From Nephrocerus scutellatus (taxonomy: Eukaryota; Arthropoda; Insecta; Diptera; Pipunculidae): a stretch of 64,000 bases of DNA. Below are positions 22,140 to 33,829 of this stretch, piece by piece. Numbering within the stretch: the first letter of the stretch is position 1; the number at the start of each line of letters is the position of its first letter. Below the pieces are notes generated by a model. The model made no database searches. It had not been told where the DNA came from and was given only the letters and a program-made list of their open reading frames with translations. Both the position numbers and the translations under genes were made by a program. Location of the stretch: contig OX352765.1 of NCBI GenBank assembly GCA_947095585.1, positions 17,544,444 through 17,608,443 of the forward strand, in the 5' to 3' direction.

Positions 22140-23205
22140 TAAAATTTCTGCGAAATGCTTTGATGGTTGCTTTTGCCTTTTGTTGACCTTATGTCGTAGT
22201 TTATCAAAAACTTGAGCCACATCCAGAAAAATGATTTAGAGTTTATTTTAAGAAAGACAACAATTTTTTTGTACAAGATGCAGCTTTTGACCAATTCAGT
22301 CGAAAGATAAAAACACTGTATGGTACAAAGTATAGGAACCTCTTTTTAAAAAAGTAATCAAGCAATCAAGCGGAAAAACAAATTAATTGTTAAAAGGAGA
22401 GTCCGGCTTATTGAAACTAGGTAAACTCCTTTGGTTTCTAATACATGAAGCTAAGTGTTTAACAAGCGAAAAACAGGCTGGTAACTATCTAAAATGAAAC
22501 GACTACTCAATTGCCCCGCAGTAGCTTAGCAGTACTTTTATTGCTCGGATAAATGGACGACATATAAGTCTAAGGACACTAAAAAGTTAATAACTATCTG
22601 TACTGAATTTAAGTTAAGTACTTCAGTTGCCTATATCTACTAAATACTTATCCAACTCAAAACACCCGAGGGTATCATATCATCTAGCATCTGCTGCTTT
22701 CCCATGTCTCCTCATGAGAACATTAAAGACAATTTTATTGATGGCTATGCAGTTATAAGTACCATACTCGTGACAAGCTCAAAGACATGGTCGTACGTGA
22801 TGAAATTTACGATGCGATTACTTCGACATAAAACGCAATTGCTGCAGCCGAGTCAATGCGAGTTATGGGTAAAAATGGGGAAATGTTTTAAAGATTTTTT
22901 TTTCAAAAAGAACTTCATTCTGCATCACACAGCATCCTTATTCAGGCGACATATTATTCATTTTTGCACATTTTACCCCAATGGGCTTCACTTCGTTTCA
23001 GTTTAACGATCTGCTCCAAGGCGTGTTTCCATAGCGAAAATGCACAGAACGATACTCATACTCCATCAAAAGGCAAAAGGCAAACAAAAAGATAACTATA
23101 GTTTATCGCTGGCACGTGCCTTGAGAAATGGTATGGTTGATTGGGTGGGGAGTGGGGGGGGCATTTGTATGTGTACGATTCATGTGCGTGCAACAAATCA
23201 TTGAC
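22140..23205. other. stac intron sequence, unassigned
   Basis: AT-rich intron DNA with no recognisable gene or element. A G-run (GGGGAGTGGGGGGGGC) lies near 23.15 kb close to the splice donor of the next exon. Confidence 0.4.
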
Positions 23206-23209
23206 TTAC

Positions 23210-23683
23210 CCATCGAACAGCGCATGATAGTAGGTGAGTCCCAACTGGATGTCAGCTATCAGAGTTGTTGTAAAATTAACCATCGGATTGGGCAAACGTT
23301 GTGAGTCTCGCAGCACCAGCTGACCCCATTGTATTGAGCCCTTGCGCAGTGAGCCGACCACCTCACCGCGGATGCCCTTGCTGAATGGGCATACCTGTCG
23401 GAAGGCCTTCATCGAACCGAGCAACCCCAAGCAACGCAGCAGGAATTCCAGTCGTATCAGTGAGGGTGGATGCAATGACGGAAAGATCTCACGATGTCGA
23501 CGTATCTGACCGAGCGAATACTCGACGAAGCCAGTCATCGCCTCGGCCAGCCATTGTTCGAGTTCACGTGTAAGGGCCTCCTGATTTGGTTGATTCCATA
23601 ATTTTTCCACATCGATAAGCAATCGGTGTATAAACTTCGGATCGATGGGTGTGCTGCGGTTCAGTTTGACAGCGGCCACATAT
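23210..23683 (-). CDS. stac: stac exon (MUN region, N-terminal part)
   Basis: Acceptor CTCTCTGCAG. The exon completes Arg and reads YVAAVKLNRSTPIDPKFIHR, then EKLWNQPNQEALTRELEQWL and EYSLGQIRRHREIFPS. It ends ADIQLGLTYYHALFDG, with GG before GTAAG, and the next exon supplies the third base. Helical, without membrane segments, it belongs to the start of the MUN region (residues 406-564) that precedes MHD1. The 152-base intron to the exon at 23836 is short and repeat-free. Confidence 0.93.
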
Positions 23684-23835
23684 CTGCAGAGAGGTGCGAT
23701 ACGAAATGTGAGAATGAATGACATGTTAAGGATATACGAGAATATGGGTTTGGTGTTGATATACATTTTCTGTCAATGTCATTCAGACGGACGGTGCATG
23801 ATGCTTCAAATGCACAACATTTGCATGTATCTTAC

Positions 23836-24345
23836 CTTGCCAGCGCACAATGCATATCCGATAAATCACCCTGTACCGCTAATTGGTGCAGAATCGTAAG
23901 TGCCGGTCCCGGCAGCTCACCGCTCCATGTCCACGATGGTTCGTGTGTGGAAATTTCATGTCCCATGAAGACCATTTGTAACTTTTCAATTTTGCTAATT
24001 TCAATTTCATTATCCTCCTCGGATGTTCCGTGATCCTCGCGTGTCGATAGCCACATTTTCAGTCGGATACGTCCCTGCACAGTGCTGCGCTGGCTACGTG
24101 CCTCCAATTTAAACCAACCATCAAGTCCGGTCGATGGAATGTCCGCAATGGGGATGTTAACACATCCCAGAAAATCATCCTGCGAACCTTGGCGTGCCGA
24201 TTGGCATACCTGTTTGAAAAATCGACCGAGCCCCCGGACACCGCGAACTTCATTCAGCCGAGAGACAGCGTCCATCACACAACTCTCATCATCATGATCC
24301 CATATATCGAGGTGGAAAGTGTCCGTATTGATGTCGTCTATGTCG
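23836..24345 (-). CDS. stac: stac exon (end of C2A and linker)
   Basis: Acceptor TTTCAACCACAG. It begins by completing Phe, then DIDDINTDTFHLDIWDHDDE. This carries the third Ca2+-binding loop of C2A (D-H-D-D). It continues VRGLGRFFKQVCQSARQGSQ, DDFLGCVNIPIADIPS and GWFKLEARSQ, the last strands of C2A. An acidic linker (TREDHGTSEEDNEIEI) and a W-rich segment (HEPSWTWSGELPGPALTIL) lead to the MUN region. Donor GTAAG follows AG of a split Arg codon. Residues 236-406. Confidence 0.93.
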
Positions 24346-24349
24346 CTGT

Positions 24350-25195
24350 GGTTGAAAGGACAGACGACAAGAAAATGAGAAAATGTTATTATTCAAATAA
24401 TGTGTATTCGCCCTAGGCCGTTTCGACGCCGTAGATAATATGTACCTATATACAATGGCACATGGCTTCATATAGTGAGCAATTTTAGTATACAAAATTA
24501 TGGACAAAAGATAACAATGGCACTGCTGATAGATTAAGGGCATTACACTACTGTCATAGCTTGTGGGTTAAGAGTTGCTTTTGTTTCACACGATAGCAGG
24601 TAGGATTCAAAATCAACGTTGGAAAATGCAAAACGTACTAAATGTTATTACGAGGGTGAATAATATTATCCTAGAACCTGGAGGTTGTTTTCCCTCTGAA
24701 TAGACTTTTCTCTTTGTAGAGAAATTCTGCCAACCGATCCATCACAGTCTAATCCAAATTCATGCGTCATTCTATCGTTACGCTATTATATATAACACTT
24801 ATTATGACCTCCTACTGGTATATGATAAATGATAGTCTTCGTCTGCGCCAGAGGTTAACAAGTGTGTTATTAAGTTATATCCAGTGTGGCGGTGGTATTT
24901 TACTCTGTGCCTTGAAACTGGGTTCATTGTTATCGCAGAGAAATATAATCATTACAATGACTTTATAAGTCAGCATTTTATTTGCGCCTTTTTTTACTTT
25001 GAGAGCACAAATGTTAACAAAGCTCACCAAAAGAAAAATGTTGTCTCTCCTTTTCTGTTAACTTTTTAAGGATTGACTTACATTCTTCGAAGCGCTTTAT
25101 TTTATCCGATATTTACTTTCGCTTATAAATGCTAATTCTCTTCGGAAATGAGTGAATAATTATCCATTTGAGAACAAGAGGCTCCACATTAAGGT
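24350..25195. other. stac intron sequence, unassigned
   Basis: No element or gene recognised in this AT-rich stretch. Confidence 0.4.
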
Positions 25196-25199
25196 ATTT

Positions 25200-25685
25200 A
25201 TTTCAAAATAGCAACGAGTGTTCGATGAACACCAATTGGAATGCCCCATCTTTCTAATAGGGTTTCTCGGTATGTGTAAAGTTAGCTGCGGCTTGTTTGA
25301 CACTTCAAGCCGGCTATACTTGGCATTTAATCATCAAAATTACACGCTTACCGGTCCAAGTTCACATTCGGTTGAAGATACTCACAAAATGCTATTTCAT
25401 GCTGGTTTCATTCTGAAGGAGTCATTGGCCCATACTTCTTCTTCAATGATACTTAGATAACTTCTGGACCATGTTGACTAACTAATAAATGTGGTTTCAA
25501 CAAGGCGGGGAAATATGCCACATATCTGGCCAAGTCGAATTCCGGTGACCGTGTTATCTTTAGAAATGTACCAGTCAGTTGACCGTCTTGTTCGTGCAAT
25601 TTAACGCCTCTTGATTTTTTTTCGGCTATGTCAATTCCGTACATCACCAGGACATCAGCAGACGCGGAAGTTTTACCAGTGAGTC
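25200..25685 (+). mobile_element. Decayed mariner transposase remnant
   Basis: The nucleotides still translate, across frames, to pieces matching the catalytic domain: SLAHTSSSM for IGPYFF..., the WFQQGGEICH block at about 25.49 kb, SGDRVISRNVPVS, then CNLTPLDFF. The order and text resemble the intact element's WFQQDGATCH...IISRNGPVNWPPRSCDLTPLDYF. The second catalytic Asp has become Gly and stops are frequent. No TIRs were found. It is joined directly to an RTE fragment at about 25.69 kb. Confidence 0.65.
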
Positions 25686-25689
25686 CGCG

Positions 25690-26540
25690 TTATGACGCAA
25701 CATACACCGCAATACACCAAGCAATTCATGAAATAATAGTTCAAGTATGGAAGGAAGAAGTGCATCATACATAAAAAGGGAGATATCACAACGTGCAATA
25801 ATTATCGTGGTGTAACTTTGTTGAGTACCGCGTGTTTGTTGTTACACCCTTAGGCAGGTGATGCAAAAATTACTAGAGTTTCAAATGCACTACACCATCT
25901 TTTTATTTAAAGATCACTATTATAGCATAGCCGGAGTAGAACTTTATAAAGCCATAAGACAATCCGGCATCTCAAATAAACTGACAGTCGTGTAGGTTGA
26001 CCATGACCAATGTTATAAGCCAAGTAGAAATATCCGGATCATTATCAAGCCTATTCAACATCTATAACGGGCTTCGACAAGGGGTTGGACTGGCCTGCGT
26101 CCTCTTCAACCTGGCATTGGAGAAAGTGATCCGAGACTCAGCCGTAATGGCGAGAGGAACAATCCTCCAGAACTCCATTCAGATACTGGCTTATGCAGAC
26201 GATATTGACATCGTTGGTAGAAACCAAAGAGGTGTACAGGAAGCTTTCAGCCAGATAGAGCAGGCGGCACGAAATCTGGGGCTGCACATAAATGAGAGCA
26301 AAACAAAGTACATGGTGGCCACGTGTGCGTGTAGAAGATCCAAGATTGGAGCTCGCATGTGCGAAGAGGATCCTGCTCGGAAAGCCCCTTGCGGTAGGAT
26401 TTATGAAACACGACAGCGAGGCCAGCCAAGCCTACGCTGGAGGATGGCGTAGACCAAGACGCCTAGAGTTTAGGGATGCAAACTGGATGACATCAGCTCA
26501 AAATCGGGAGCGGTGGAGAGATTTCGAGTGCCCGTGTGTT
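25690..26540 (+). mobile_element. RTE-type LINE, RT fragment
   Basis: Begins in the RT finger region (AIHEIIVQVWKEEVHHT, NYRGVTLLSTA), then after gaps TMTNVISQVEISGSLSSLFN and GLRQGVGLACVLFNLALEKV. The catalytic box ILAYADDIDIVGRNQRGVQE follows, then GLHINESKTKYMVAT. It ends in the 3' region (DPARKAPCGRIYETRQRGQP, SLRW). YADD is intact but the enzyme is broken by deletions, frameshifts and missing EN. The junction between SKTKYM and the 3' region is a deletion. Confidence 0.8.
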
Positions 26541-26690
26541 TACCTGTTTGTTTGTTTGTAGTGTCGTGTCGTGACGTGTCGTTTGTCGTGTTTTTTGTTG
26601 TTTTTAAACCACTTCCCAAAGACCGATTTTATTGAAACTTTGCACACATGTAACACACGATTTTTGTAACTGGAAATCGAGGTATTTGAA
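26541..26690 (+). repeat. Dispersed repeat fragment with GTTT/GTC tract
   Basis: TTTGTTTGTTTGTAGTGTCG and GTCGTTTGTCGTGTTTTTTG, then AAACCACTTCCCAAAGACCG. The pieces resemble the region after the 8-bp array at 12.63 kb and the 11.5-kb repeat. Family assignment is tentative. Confidence 0.45.
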
Positions 26691-26699
26691 TATTCACCG

Positions 26700-27780
26700 T
26701 CATCAATCAAGTAAAACGTAACGCTCTATTCCTTTAGGGGTCTTGGTAATTAATATAAACACTTTTATTGATTTTTTAGATGAACGAGTATCAAGTGAGA
26801 ATAGTACAAGTACCCTAATAGCCAGATCCTATAATTATCCGAAAAATCGTACAAAGGGCTCACGTTTGAAGAAGAAAAAACAGTAACAAAGCCTACCCCC
26901 ATCAAATTACCATGAAATTGAATGGAATCTAACTACATCAGTAACAACAAATTGAAGAAGATGACCATCAATTGATGTCGCATAATTAATGACACAACTT
27001 TCATGGAAGTTTTTGCTTAAACCACACACAAGTGATACCTAATCATTAATTATTTTAACTGACAACTATTTGTTGATAAATCGTTGCTGAATAATTGTTA
27101 TCCTATAAAATGAGGTCTACTACACTTTCACTCCAAACAAACATTCGAATTGAAGTCCACTACACTTTCACTCCAAACAAAGATTCAAATTGATGATTGC
27201 AATTGAAATCAATTACAGAAAGTGAGCATCAGACGAGCGGTGTTAAAATCAATCACCACACGCGTAGATGATTTTGGGTTGTTTAACTAATCGATTGACC
27301 GACACTAACAAATGACATCCACTAAGGATCAACAGCTGAGCATTGGAAATGTTAAAAATGTTGATAAATCGGACTCAATTTGAAATCGGTAAGAGGGACC
27401 ACCTGAGACAGTACAGGACTAAACGATTCCATTCACATTGTTACATTAAAATAAATTGAAATTGAAAAGGAAATTGCCAAAATGAACACGTGTCAGTGTC
27501 ATTGTTACGTTCCTAATTAAATTAAGGTTCGACAGTCGATTTGCAATTTCAGACAATTTTTATCACAAAATGAAGGCCACTGATTAGCTTCCTATTGTGA
27601 TCCATTTTTTGAGTATCAAATTTATACAGACATTTCCACCCCGTGTTACAAAATTCGACCTTCTTTGTTCATTGAGTTGAAATTTGACAAAGCCTACGCT
27701 GTACAGAGTGCCATACCTACATACCTACATTTCACTTCCAACCCTTGTCAATCCTTCCTAGAAGACTACCCACAATATAC
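26700..27780. other. stac intron sequence, mostly unassigned
   Basis: Contains one 40-bp direct duplication (27111-27190) but no gene or element that I recognise. Confidence 0.4.
27111..27190 (+). repeat. 40-bp tandem duplication
   Basis: Two adjacent 40-base units share CTACACTTTCACTCCAAACA or a one-base variant; they differ at about five positions. Confidence 0.85.
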
Positions 27781-27784
27781 TTAC

Positions 27785-28082
27785 AATTTGAATTTCTCAT
27801 TCCATTTGGGACACAGCGTGTGCGGTTTGATTGTTGTCGCCCGGATGAATTTTGCTGGCACTGGCCCACCGAGTGAATCCCTTTGTTCGCGTCGTCCTGC
27901 AATCTCTTTCCTTTTGAAACTGAGACGAAAGCTGTGCTTTCGATGTGTTGGTGATTCAGTATTATTCTCGAAGCCACCTATGTCCACAGAGAGGTTACGT
28001 GGTGTCGGTGGTAAGGGAAGTGGTGAAGCGGGTGGTCCTCCATCTGGTTGAATGCCAAGCATACAATAGGGATCACTAAATC
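27785..28082 (-). CDS. stac: stac exon (C2A with long insert)
   Basis: Acceptor GCTCTGCAG. It completes Gly and reads FSDPYCMLGIQPDGG, the end of the first Ca2+ loop of C2A (D in SDPY). A long low-complexity insert follows: Pro-rich (ASPLPLPPTPR), then basic (HRKHSFRLSFKRKEIAGRR), about 70 residues between two C2 strands. The domain resumes with VPAKFIRATTIKPHTLCPKW, NEKF, equivalent to the TLNPVWDE-F strand of other members. Donor GTAAGTAT follows TT of a split codon. The human paralogue has a shorter insert at this place as I recall it. Residues 137-236. Confidence 0.92.
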
Positions 28083-28084
28083 CT

Positions 28085-28735
28085 GCAGAGCAAATGATAA
28101 TAGGAAAAAAGGAAAAATGATTAGTTAACTTGTAAAATTAAATTTCTTTTCACATAAGCTTAAGAACTGGAACCTTTGAATAAAAAACAGTACTCAGAAG
28201 TAGGCCACTTTTCTTTCTATATTGGCTGAGATAAATTTTCTTATTGGGTAATACGCGAAAGGACGTTGCATCGTTTCACAACGTGGATATTAAGGACTTA
28301 ACTATAGTCTGTCAAACCTAGAAACTTTATACCAGACTGACTTATACTGGTGCTTGACAAAAAAAAAAAATACTCTGAGTTCTTAACCGCGTTCTAAATG
28401 AATGTATTTGGGAAAATTACTGTCCTGTAACAAGGATTCTAACATAACGAAGTTAACGAGCAGGACTGCGATGTTTAAAATGTTCGATAAGTTAGCTGCC
28501 TGTTGGTATAACTGAAGCCTGAACCGACTTCTCCCACCGATGCTCTTAATACAATCCGACACTTATTACCTCCCGACCTATTCATTTAATACGTTGCGAC
28601 GTGTAGCGCAGTCCACCAGTGTTTGTCACCTAAACATTCAATGTACTGCAGCTATTTGTGTTACCAAAGGAGATGATACCATCTTCAACCCACTACAGAG
28701 CTCCCAAACTGTACTGTAGTCCTAGGCTTGCCGTT
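28085..28735. other. stac intron sequence, unassigned
   Basis: No gene or recognisable repeat seen. An A run (13 A) lies near 28.36 kb. Confidence 0.4.
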
Positions 28736-28739
28736 GAGT

Positions 28740-29165
28740 GTCCGACTCGAGAAAGTTGAAAGGAAAGGGATAGTATCGGGATTTTTTGATATAACTCTCT
28801 TTACCGATGGATCCAAGATGAGAAATTGAGTCGGTGCTGAAATATTCTCTGAGAACCTTAATCTTTCAAGGTTCTAAAAGCTGCTAGACTCTCTCAGGAT
28901 CTTTCTGACAGAGATCCTAGCGATAAGGGAGACATGCAGGGCTCAATCTCATAGAACCGCAATAGCTGGTAGGGTTTGCATATGCGTAGACAGCCAATCT
29001 GCAGTCAAAGTCAATATTGAGACAAGCAACAATTCTAAACTTGTCAGGCAGTGTCAACCCGGACTGGCTTTAATAAGCCAAAACATAGACTTAACCGTAG
29101 TTCGGTTTCCGGCAATTGACGGCAATTACAACCCATCTGATAAAAAAAAAAAAAAAAAAAAAAAA
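28740..29165 (+). mobile_element. LINE RNase H remnant with poly-A run
   Basis: Plus strand translation gives ITLFTDGSKMRN, VGAEIFSENLNLS, LTEILAIREACRAQ and VCICVDSQSAVKVNIETSNN, the first three RNase H motifs in order (TDGS, E in TEI, VDSQ). The GH motif is lost. The fragment runs into about 23 A residues at 29142-29165. Opposite orientation to stac. Confidence 0.65.
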
Positions 29166-29169
29166 CAGA

Positions 29170-30295
29170 CATATTGGTGAAGAAGGGCGTCACACTGAAC
29201 ATTGACTACACTGAGACAGTCTGCTGTTATTTGAGCTCCGTCAGGGAACGTGTTATCATCTTCCCTACCACCAAGGCACAGCTTAGGTGGAATGTCTTGA
29301 CCAATTGCACCACATAGAGAAAGCTGTGTACTTTCTATAAAAAAATCCACCGAGCTGATCTCCAGATCACGGAAAGGTGTTTCCAATGTCGTTGTCATAA
29401 TCATAGGCCATTGGTCAGTGGGAACTGGGAATCTCACATAACTGATACTGAAGAAACTGTCATTCATTATCTCTGCAAATGTGTAGCACTGGTAGGTTTC
29501 CCACTCCGCAAATTGAGAAAACTCTCCTTTGCCGACCTTAAGGAGCTTTCGGCGTCGGCGTCACTGATCTGATATCGAACGTGAATGCTACAGGTTTCAT
29601 ACAATCAACCCAAGGATCTATTAGATCTCCTAAAGACTGTAGTCCCAAGGGGGACCGCTGTATCATACTTTATCGATGGGTTTGATGCTTGGTAAACTCG
29701 GCAGATAAATAGGGAAAGGCTGCTATTGCTTATCATGTCTAAAATGGGCACTATCTTCTTATTTAAGCAGCCTAGTCGGACCGTAATCTTGCCTGGGATA
29801 GTTCCTATCCTAGGCGACCTAGGTTAGCTAGCTATTCTAACGACAAAGGATTGGGTTCGAGATTCCGGCTGATGTGCTGCCAGGGTTACCTTTACTTCGC
29901 CCAGGCACTCATACTGAACGAGCTGAGGCCTTTCAGTATGAGCCTTGGTACTAAGGGAGTTGGTTTATGCTCACGGGTGAGGTTGACCTCCTTGGAGGTT
30001 AGTCTGTGCCAACTTTTGATTGAGGACACAGTATCGTTCTGGACTTGATCTATGTAGTGGCTGGTTGTTTACTACCCAAATGCGGGTAGAGCACTAGCAT
30101 TGGTACATCAGCCGCTCCTGGTGTTACCAATTTCTTTGGTATGTCAGTGTCCCTTCTGATGTAATCGGTGCGAATATGTACTCTATGTGGAGTTGCAAGT
30201 CTCAACCGGTTGTCGTCAACCAAAGATTGGCAGGGATGTAGGATGGGTCCTGCTCAAACCACTGAGACAATACTGGTACATCTATTGAGATGGAC
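29170..30295. other. Decayed repeat-like DNA, unassigned
   Basis: The composition and scattered short plus-strand frames suggest old LINE sequence, but no motif can be named with confidence. Confidence 0.3.
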
Positions 30296-30299
30296 GTTG

Positions 30300-30490
30300 A
30301 TTACCGTAGACCAAAGGACACTCCCAAAAAACCTTTCCAAAATACCTCCCAAAACAAAGGACCCCAAAAGAAACCCCAAAATCCTTCCAAAAGATCCTCA
30401 AAAGACCCTCTAAAGACCCCCAAAGTAACACCAGAATACCCTAAAAAAAACCCCAAAGACATTCAAAAGACTCCAAAGTACAATGTTAAA
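30300..30490 (-). repeat. Degenerate AAGAC/CCCCAAA array
   Basis: About 190 bases of imperfect units such as AAAGACCCTCTAAAGACCCC and CCCCAAAGACATTCAAAAGA. Read on the minus strand this is GTCTTT-GGGG, the same core as the arrays at 33.83-34.16 and 37.84-38.96 kb. Open in two frames as K/P-rich peptides, which are by-products. Confidence 0.6.
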
Positions 30491-31761
30491 AAGCGTTTAG
30501 TGGTTTGATCAACAGACAGACAGTGGAAAAATTATATCATCATGTCGCACATTCGTAACGCTCTTGATTTCACCCTCTACTAAATCCGCCAAAAGAAGTA
30601 TAACTTCAAAAAGATTCGCAAAATCCAACACTTCTTTTCTAACTGACTCAATTTATTACCAAACTGAGTGTAATTAGTAAAATTGAATTATTTCAGTTGA
30701 GCACGCAACGAACAAGGACTTGCGATACCGAATTTGACGACAAAGTTTTTAGCTGAGTTGGTAAAACGACGCAAAGGAGTTTTCTACCTCGACAAAGTAG
30801 GACACTGCTATCTCACCTTCGTCAAAATCAGGCAGTCACGTCAGACAATTTGACGATACAATGACAATGAATGAGTGAGTTAATTTATTCATTGTACAAC
30901 GCCCTTATAAATTATTCAATTTATCAATTTGGAGCGTGCAACAAAAAAAAATCCGCGTAATTTGCAAGTTCCGGAAAATTTCTACAACGACACTTGAGGT
31001 GTGCAAAAAATTTGCATATTAATTGTTTTTCCCCCCTTTTATTTCCGTCAAAATTTCATCTGACTTTTTCCGAGAGTTAATGTTGTTTGCGTAATGTAAA
31101 GAACGTGCCACGCATCCTCATGTACGCAAAATATTGATGGCATCACACTTTTCTGTGGTAATTACATGCGATGAGTTATACGCTTGTGTGGATGTGCTCC
31201 GTCAGGAAATTTGCCCAATTGGCTTCTTTTCTTTTGGTAAATGCCCTTTTTTCGGGACAAGCGGAACACACAATCACTTTCAGTTGAAGACCTACTACTT
31301 ATAACGACCATTTTATGGACTATTCTCCGCTATTGCCAGGCATTGCAATAAAATTTGTAAAAAAAAGTAATTGGTAGCCGATTGTGGATTTTTCTTTTTA
31401 CATTCCAATATGAATTAGGTTTTTTGGCTTTATATTGAAAAAGTTTTGAACAGCGAACGTAAATACTAGAATGGTGCCGGCTTCGCTTGTCACGTCACAT
31501 CACGTCAAATGAAGATGGAGATAAGCACATAAATGCACTTGAATCATAACCCCTTTTTCCACTTCGTACTGCTTACAACTTAATTCCGCAACACAATAAA
31601 TTGGATTTTCGGATGGTACACTCTGCGTCAGTTTAACAGAAACTGCCTAAGAAATCTTAGAAAGCAGCTTTTCCGTATGTCAAAGATAAGTTAATATCGG
31701 CAATAAGTGCACATACTGTACTGTACATGGTACTTCATTCCGCACTTGAAAATTGGTTGAT

Positions 31762-31789
31762 GTACCTGCTACGTTCGGGTAGCAGGTAC
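31762..31789. repeat. Perfect 11-bp hairpin
   Basis: GTACCTGCTAC, a six-base spacer GTTCGG, then GTAGCAGGTAC. Whether it has a role is unknown. Confidence 0.8.
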
Positions 31790-32864
31790 GTTGAAGATTA
31801 TGGTTAAGTGTTGATAATTCTGTTGACTTAAACTATACGAGTTTATTTAGAGTAGAAATTGAACCACTAAATAATTACACTTAATACATGACGAAAAGGC
31901 AAAAATAGAGATTTAAGCCAAAAATTAACAATCCACCGTACAATAACCCAACAAATTGGATGACGTGCTAAGGTTTTGCAGTCATTTTTGAAATATAGAG
32001 GAGACTATGGTGAACACATCAAAAAAAGGTCAGGAAGATCGACATTAGTTGAATACTGGTGTATTCTTCTTAGATTACCCTCTAATTTCATCAGCTACTT
32101 TGCAGCAAAAGAACATAAGAACTGCACCACAAAACACCATTCAGATCAAATTTGTTTAAATAATAGTAAGCCATCATCATATAGGAATGAATCGATGCAA
32201 GTAATTACAAGTACATACTCGATACCAAATCATCATCAATACTTTTGGTTGCGATACCAAGTATGTATAGGAAAAAGTACTTGGATCGAATGAAAGTTTC
32301 GTATCTTCGGTGAAAAATACATGCTCGTAAGTCGTAAGTCTTTCGAAAATAATTCCAATGCTAAACTGTTTCGCAAAAGAGCTTAAAATTTGCATCGACT
32401 ATCGAATATCCACTTCAAGATCCCACTGCCTGTCGAAGAACGATTTAGAGACTGAAGGAGCTGGTTAAATAAGATTTGGTGATGAGTAGCGGTGATGAGT
32501 CGGCAGTTGATAAGTCACAAGCAGAATTTGATTTCTGGAAATATCACAAGGAATTTGTCATCCATCAGAATTCAGAAACGGATGAGGACAAGCACTAAAA
32601 GTGATATGGAGTCTATTTATTTGTCTTCCCATGTTTATAATGTAAAATCGAATCTACTGTTTTTGCGAAATATCCCACAAAATGTTTTTTTTCGATAACA
32701 TAAACAATTAAATATAACATTTAATACAACAAAAATACAATAAAAGTGGTTTTTACTTTGGTTTATTCGATTCGATACATTTTTTGCGATACCAAGTAGG
32801 TATTATCGATATTGTCTTTCGATATCTGTATCGAGTAGAGGTACTCAATACCATGACATTCGTT

Positions 32865-32930
32865 CCATCCATATCATCATTACATTTGGCTCTACAACAG
32901 GGGTCCGGTCCTGGCCTACCCAAAAAATAG
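32865..32930 (-). repeat. RTE-type LINE 3' tail fragment
   Basis: ATCATCATTACATTTGGCTC, TACAACAGGGGTCCGGTCCT, read in plus orientation, equals the minus-strand RTE tail at 60.77 kb. Confidence 0.65.
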
Positions 32931-33344
32931 TAAATAAAACAACAATATTATTGTTGCAGTAGTTGTATCACTAGTCAGTTTAGATAATCCATTTTATTTT
33001 AGATAGAATAATTTCTATTAGACATCGATCAAATACTTATAAGGACAGGATATTATTTTTCAACGTGTATTTTCTCTGTGTCTGTGAGTCTGTGGAATCA
33101 GCTATTTTCTAAGCATATCGCACATGCTTAATTTCCGACACACCAGATTGGAAAGCTTTCACTCATCGATCATCTTCAAATCACGTTTGTTGCTAAAAAA
33201 AACCAAATGATAAAAATTGTCAGCGAATTTACTCAGAATGAGTGACTTTTTCTATGAAAAATAAGAAAAAATACTAAAGGTGTTATGATGGATGTGACAT
33301 GTGACACATGAACAATTTCTTGTATCGCTCAGAAGCGGAAAAGT

Positions 33345-33825
33345 AGAATAGCTGGTGTCGACAGTGGCGGAAAGCGAGCTAATAAAAACTTTTCAAAAAT
33401 GAAACTCTATCTGTATATCTGTATGTCTGTTCACGCATAGCTCGAAGACCGCTCATCCGATATAGCTGAAACTTTGAAATATGATGGGTACGATTGGGAT
33501 GGATGTTTGTATTGGCTTAGTGTGGTTATGGTGTTGAGGGATTGACGTGCTGGGTAGTTTGACTCGATGAACGTGAATTTTTTTTTTATTTTTTTTTTAT
33601 ATATTAACTTATTACCAAGGGACAACTCACTTACTCACATGACTTGCCCCAAGGCAATTTGGTGGACTATACCCGTATACTTTTTTATATAAAATTTGTA
33701 TGGGTTCCCCCATACCCTGGGCCCGATCACTTCTAAATTTTTACAAAAAGTGTTGTCCACCGGAGATACACATGCGTATAAAATTTGAAGAAAATTGCGT
33801 ACTTTTTGATAGATAGAGGTGGTCT
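33345..33825 (+). repeat. Dispersed repeat fragment, unclassified
   Basis: AGCTGGTGTCGACAGTGGCG resembles AGCTGGTGTGTCTACAGTAG at 13.02 kb. TAGCTCGAAGACCGCTCATC and TATGGGTTCCCCCATACC look like a non-coding dispersed repeat tail. T-rich tract at about 33.58 kb. Confidence 0.4.
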
Positions 33826-33829
33826 TTGT

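Larger units (their letters stand above)
30495..33340. other. stac intron sequence, mostly unassigned
   Basis: AT-rich. Contains an 11-bp hairpin (31762-31789), an RTE tail (32865-32930) and two similar GCGATACCAAGTA sites (about 32.25 and 32.79 kb). No gene supported. Confidence 0.4.
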
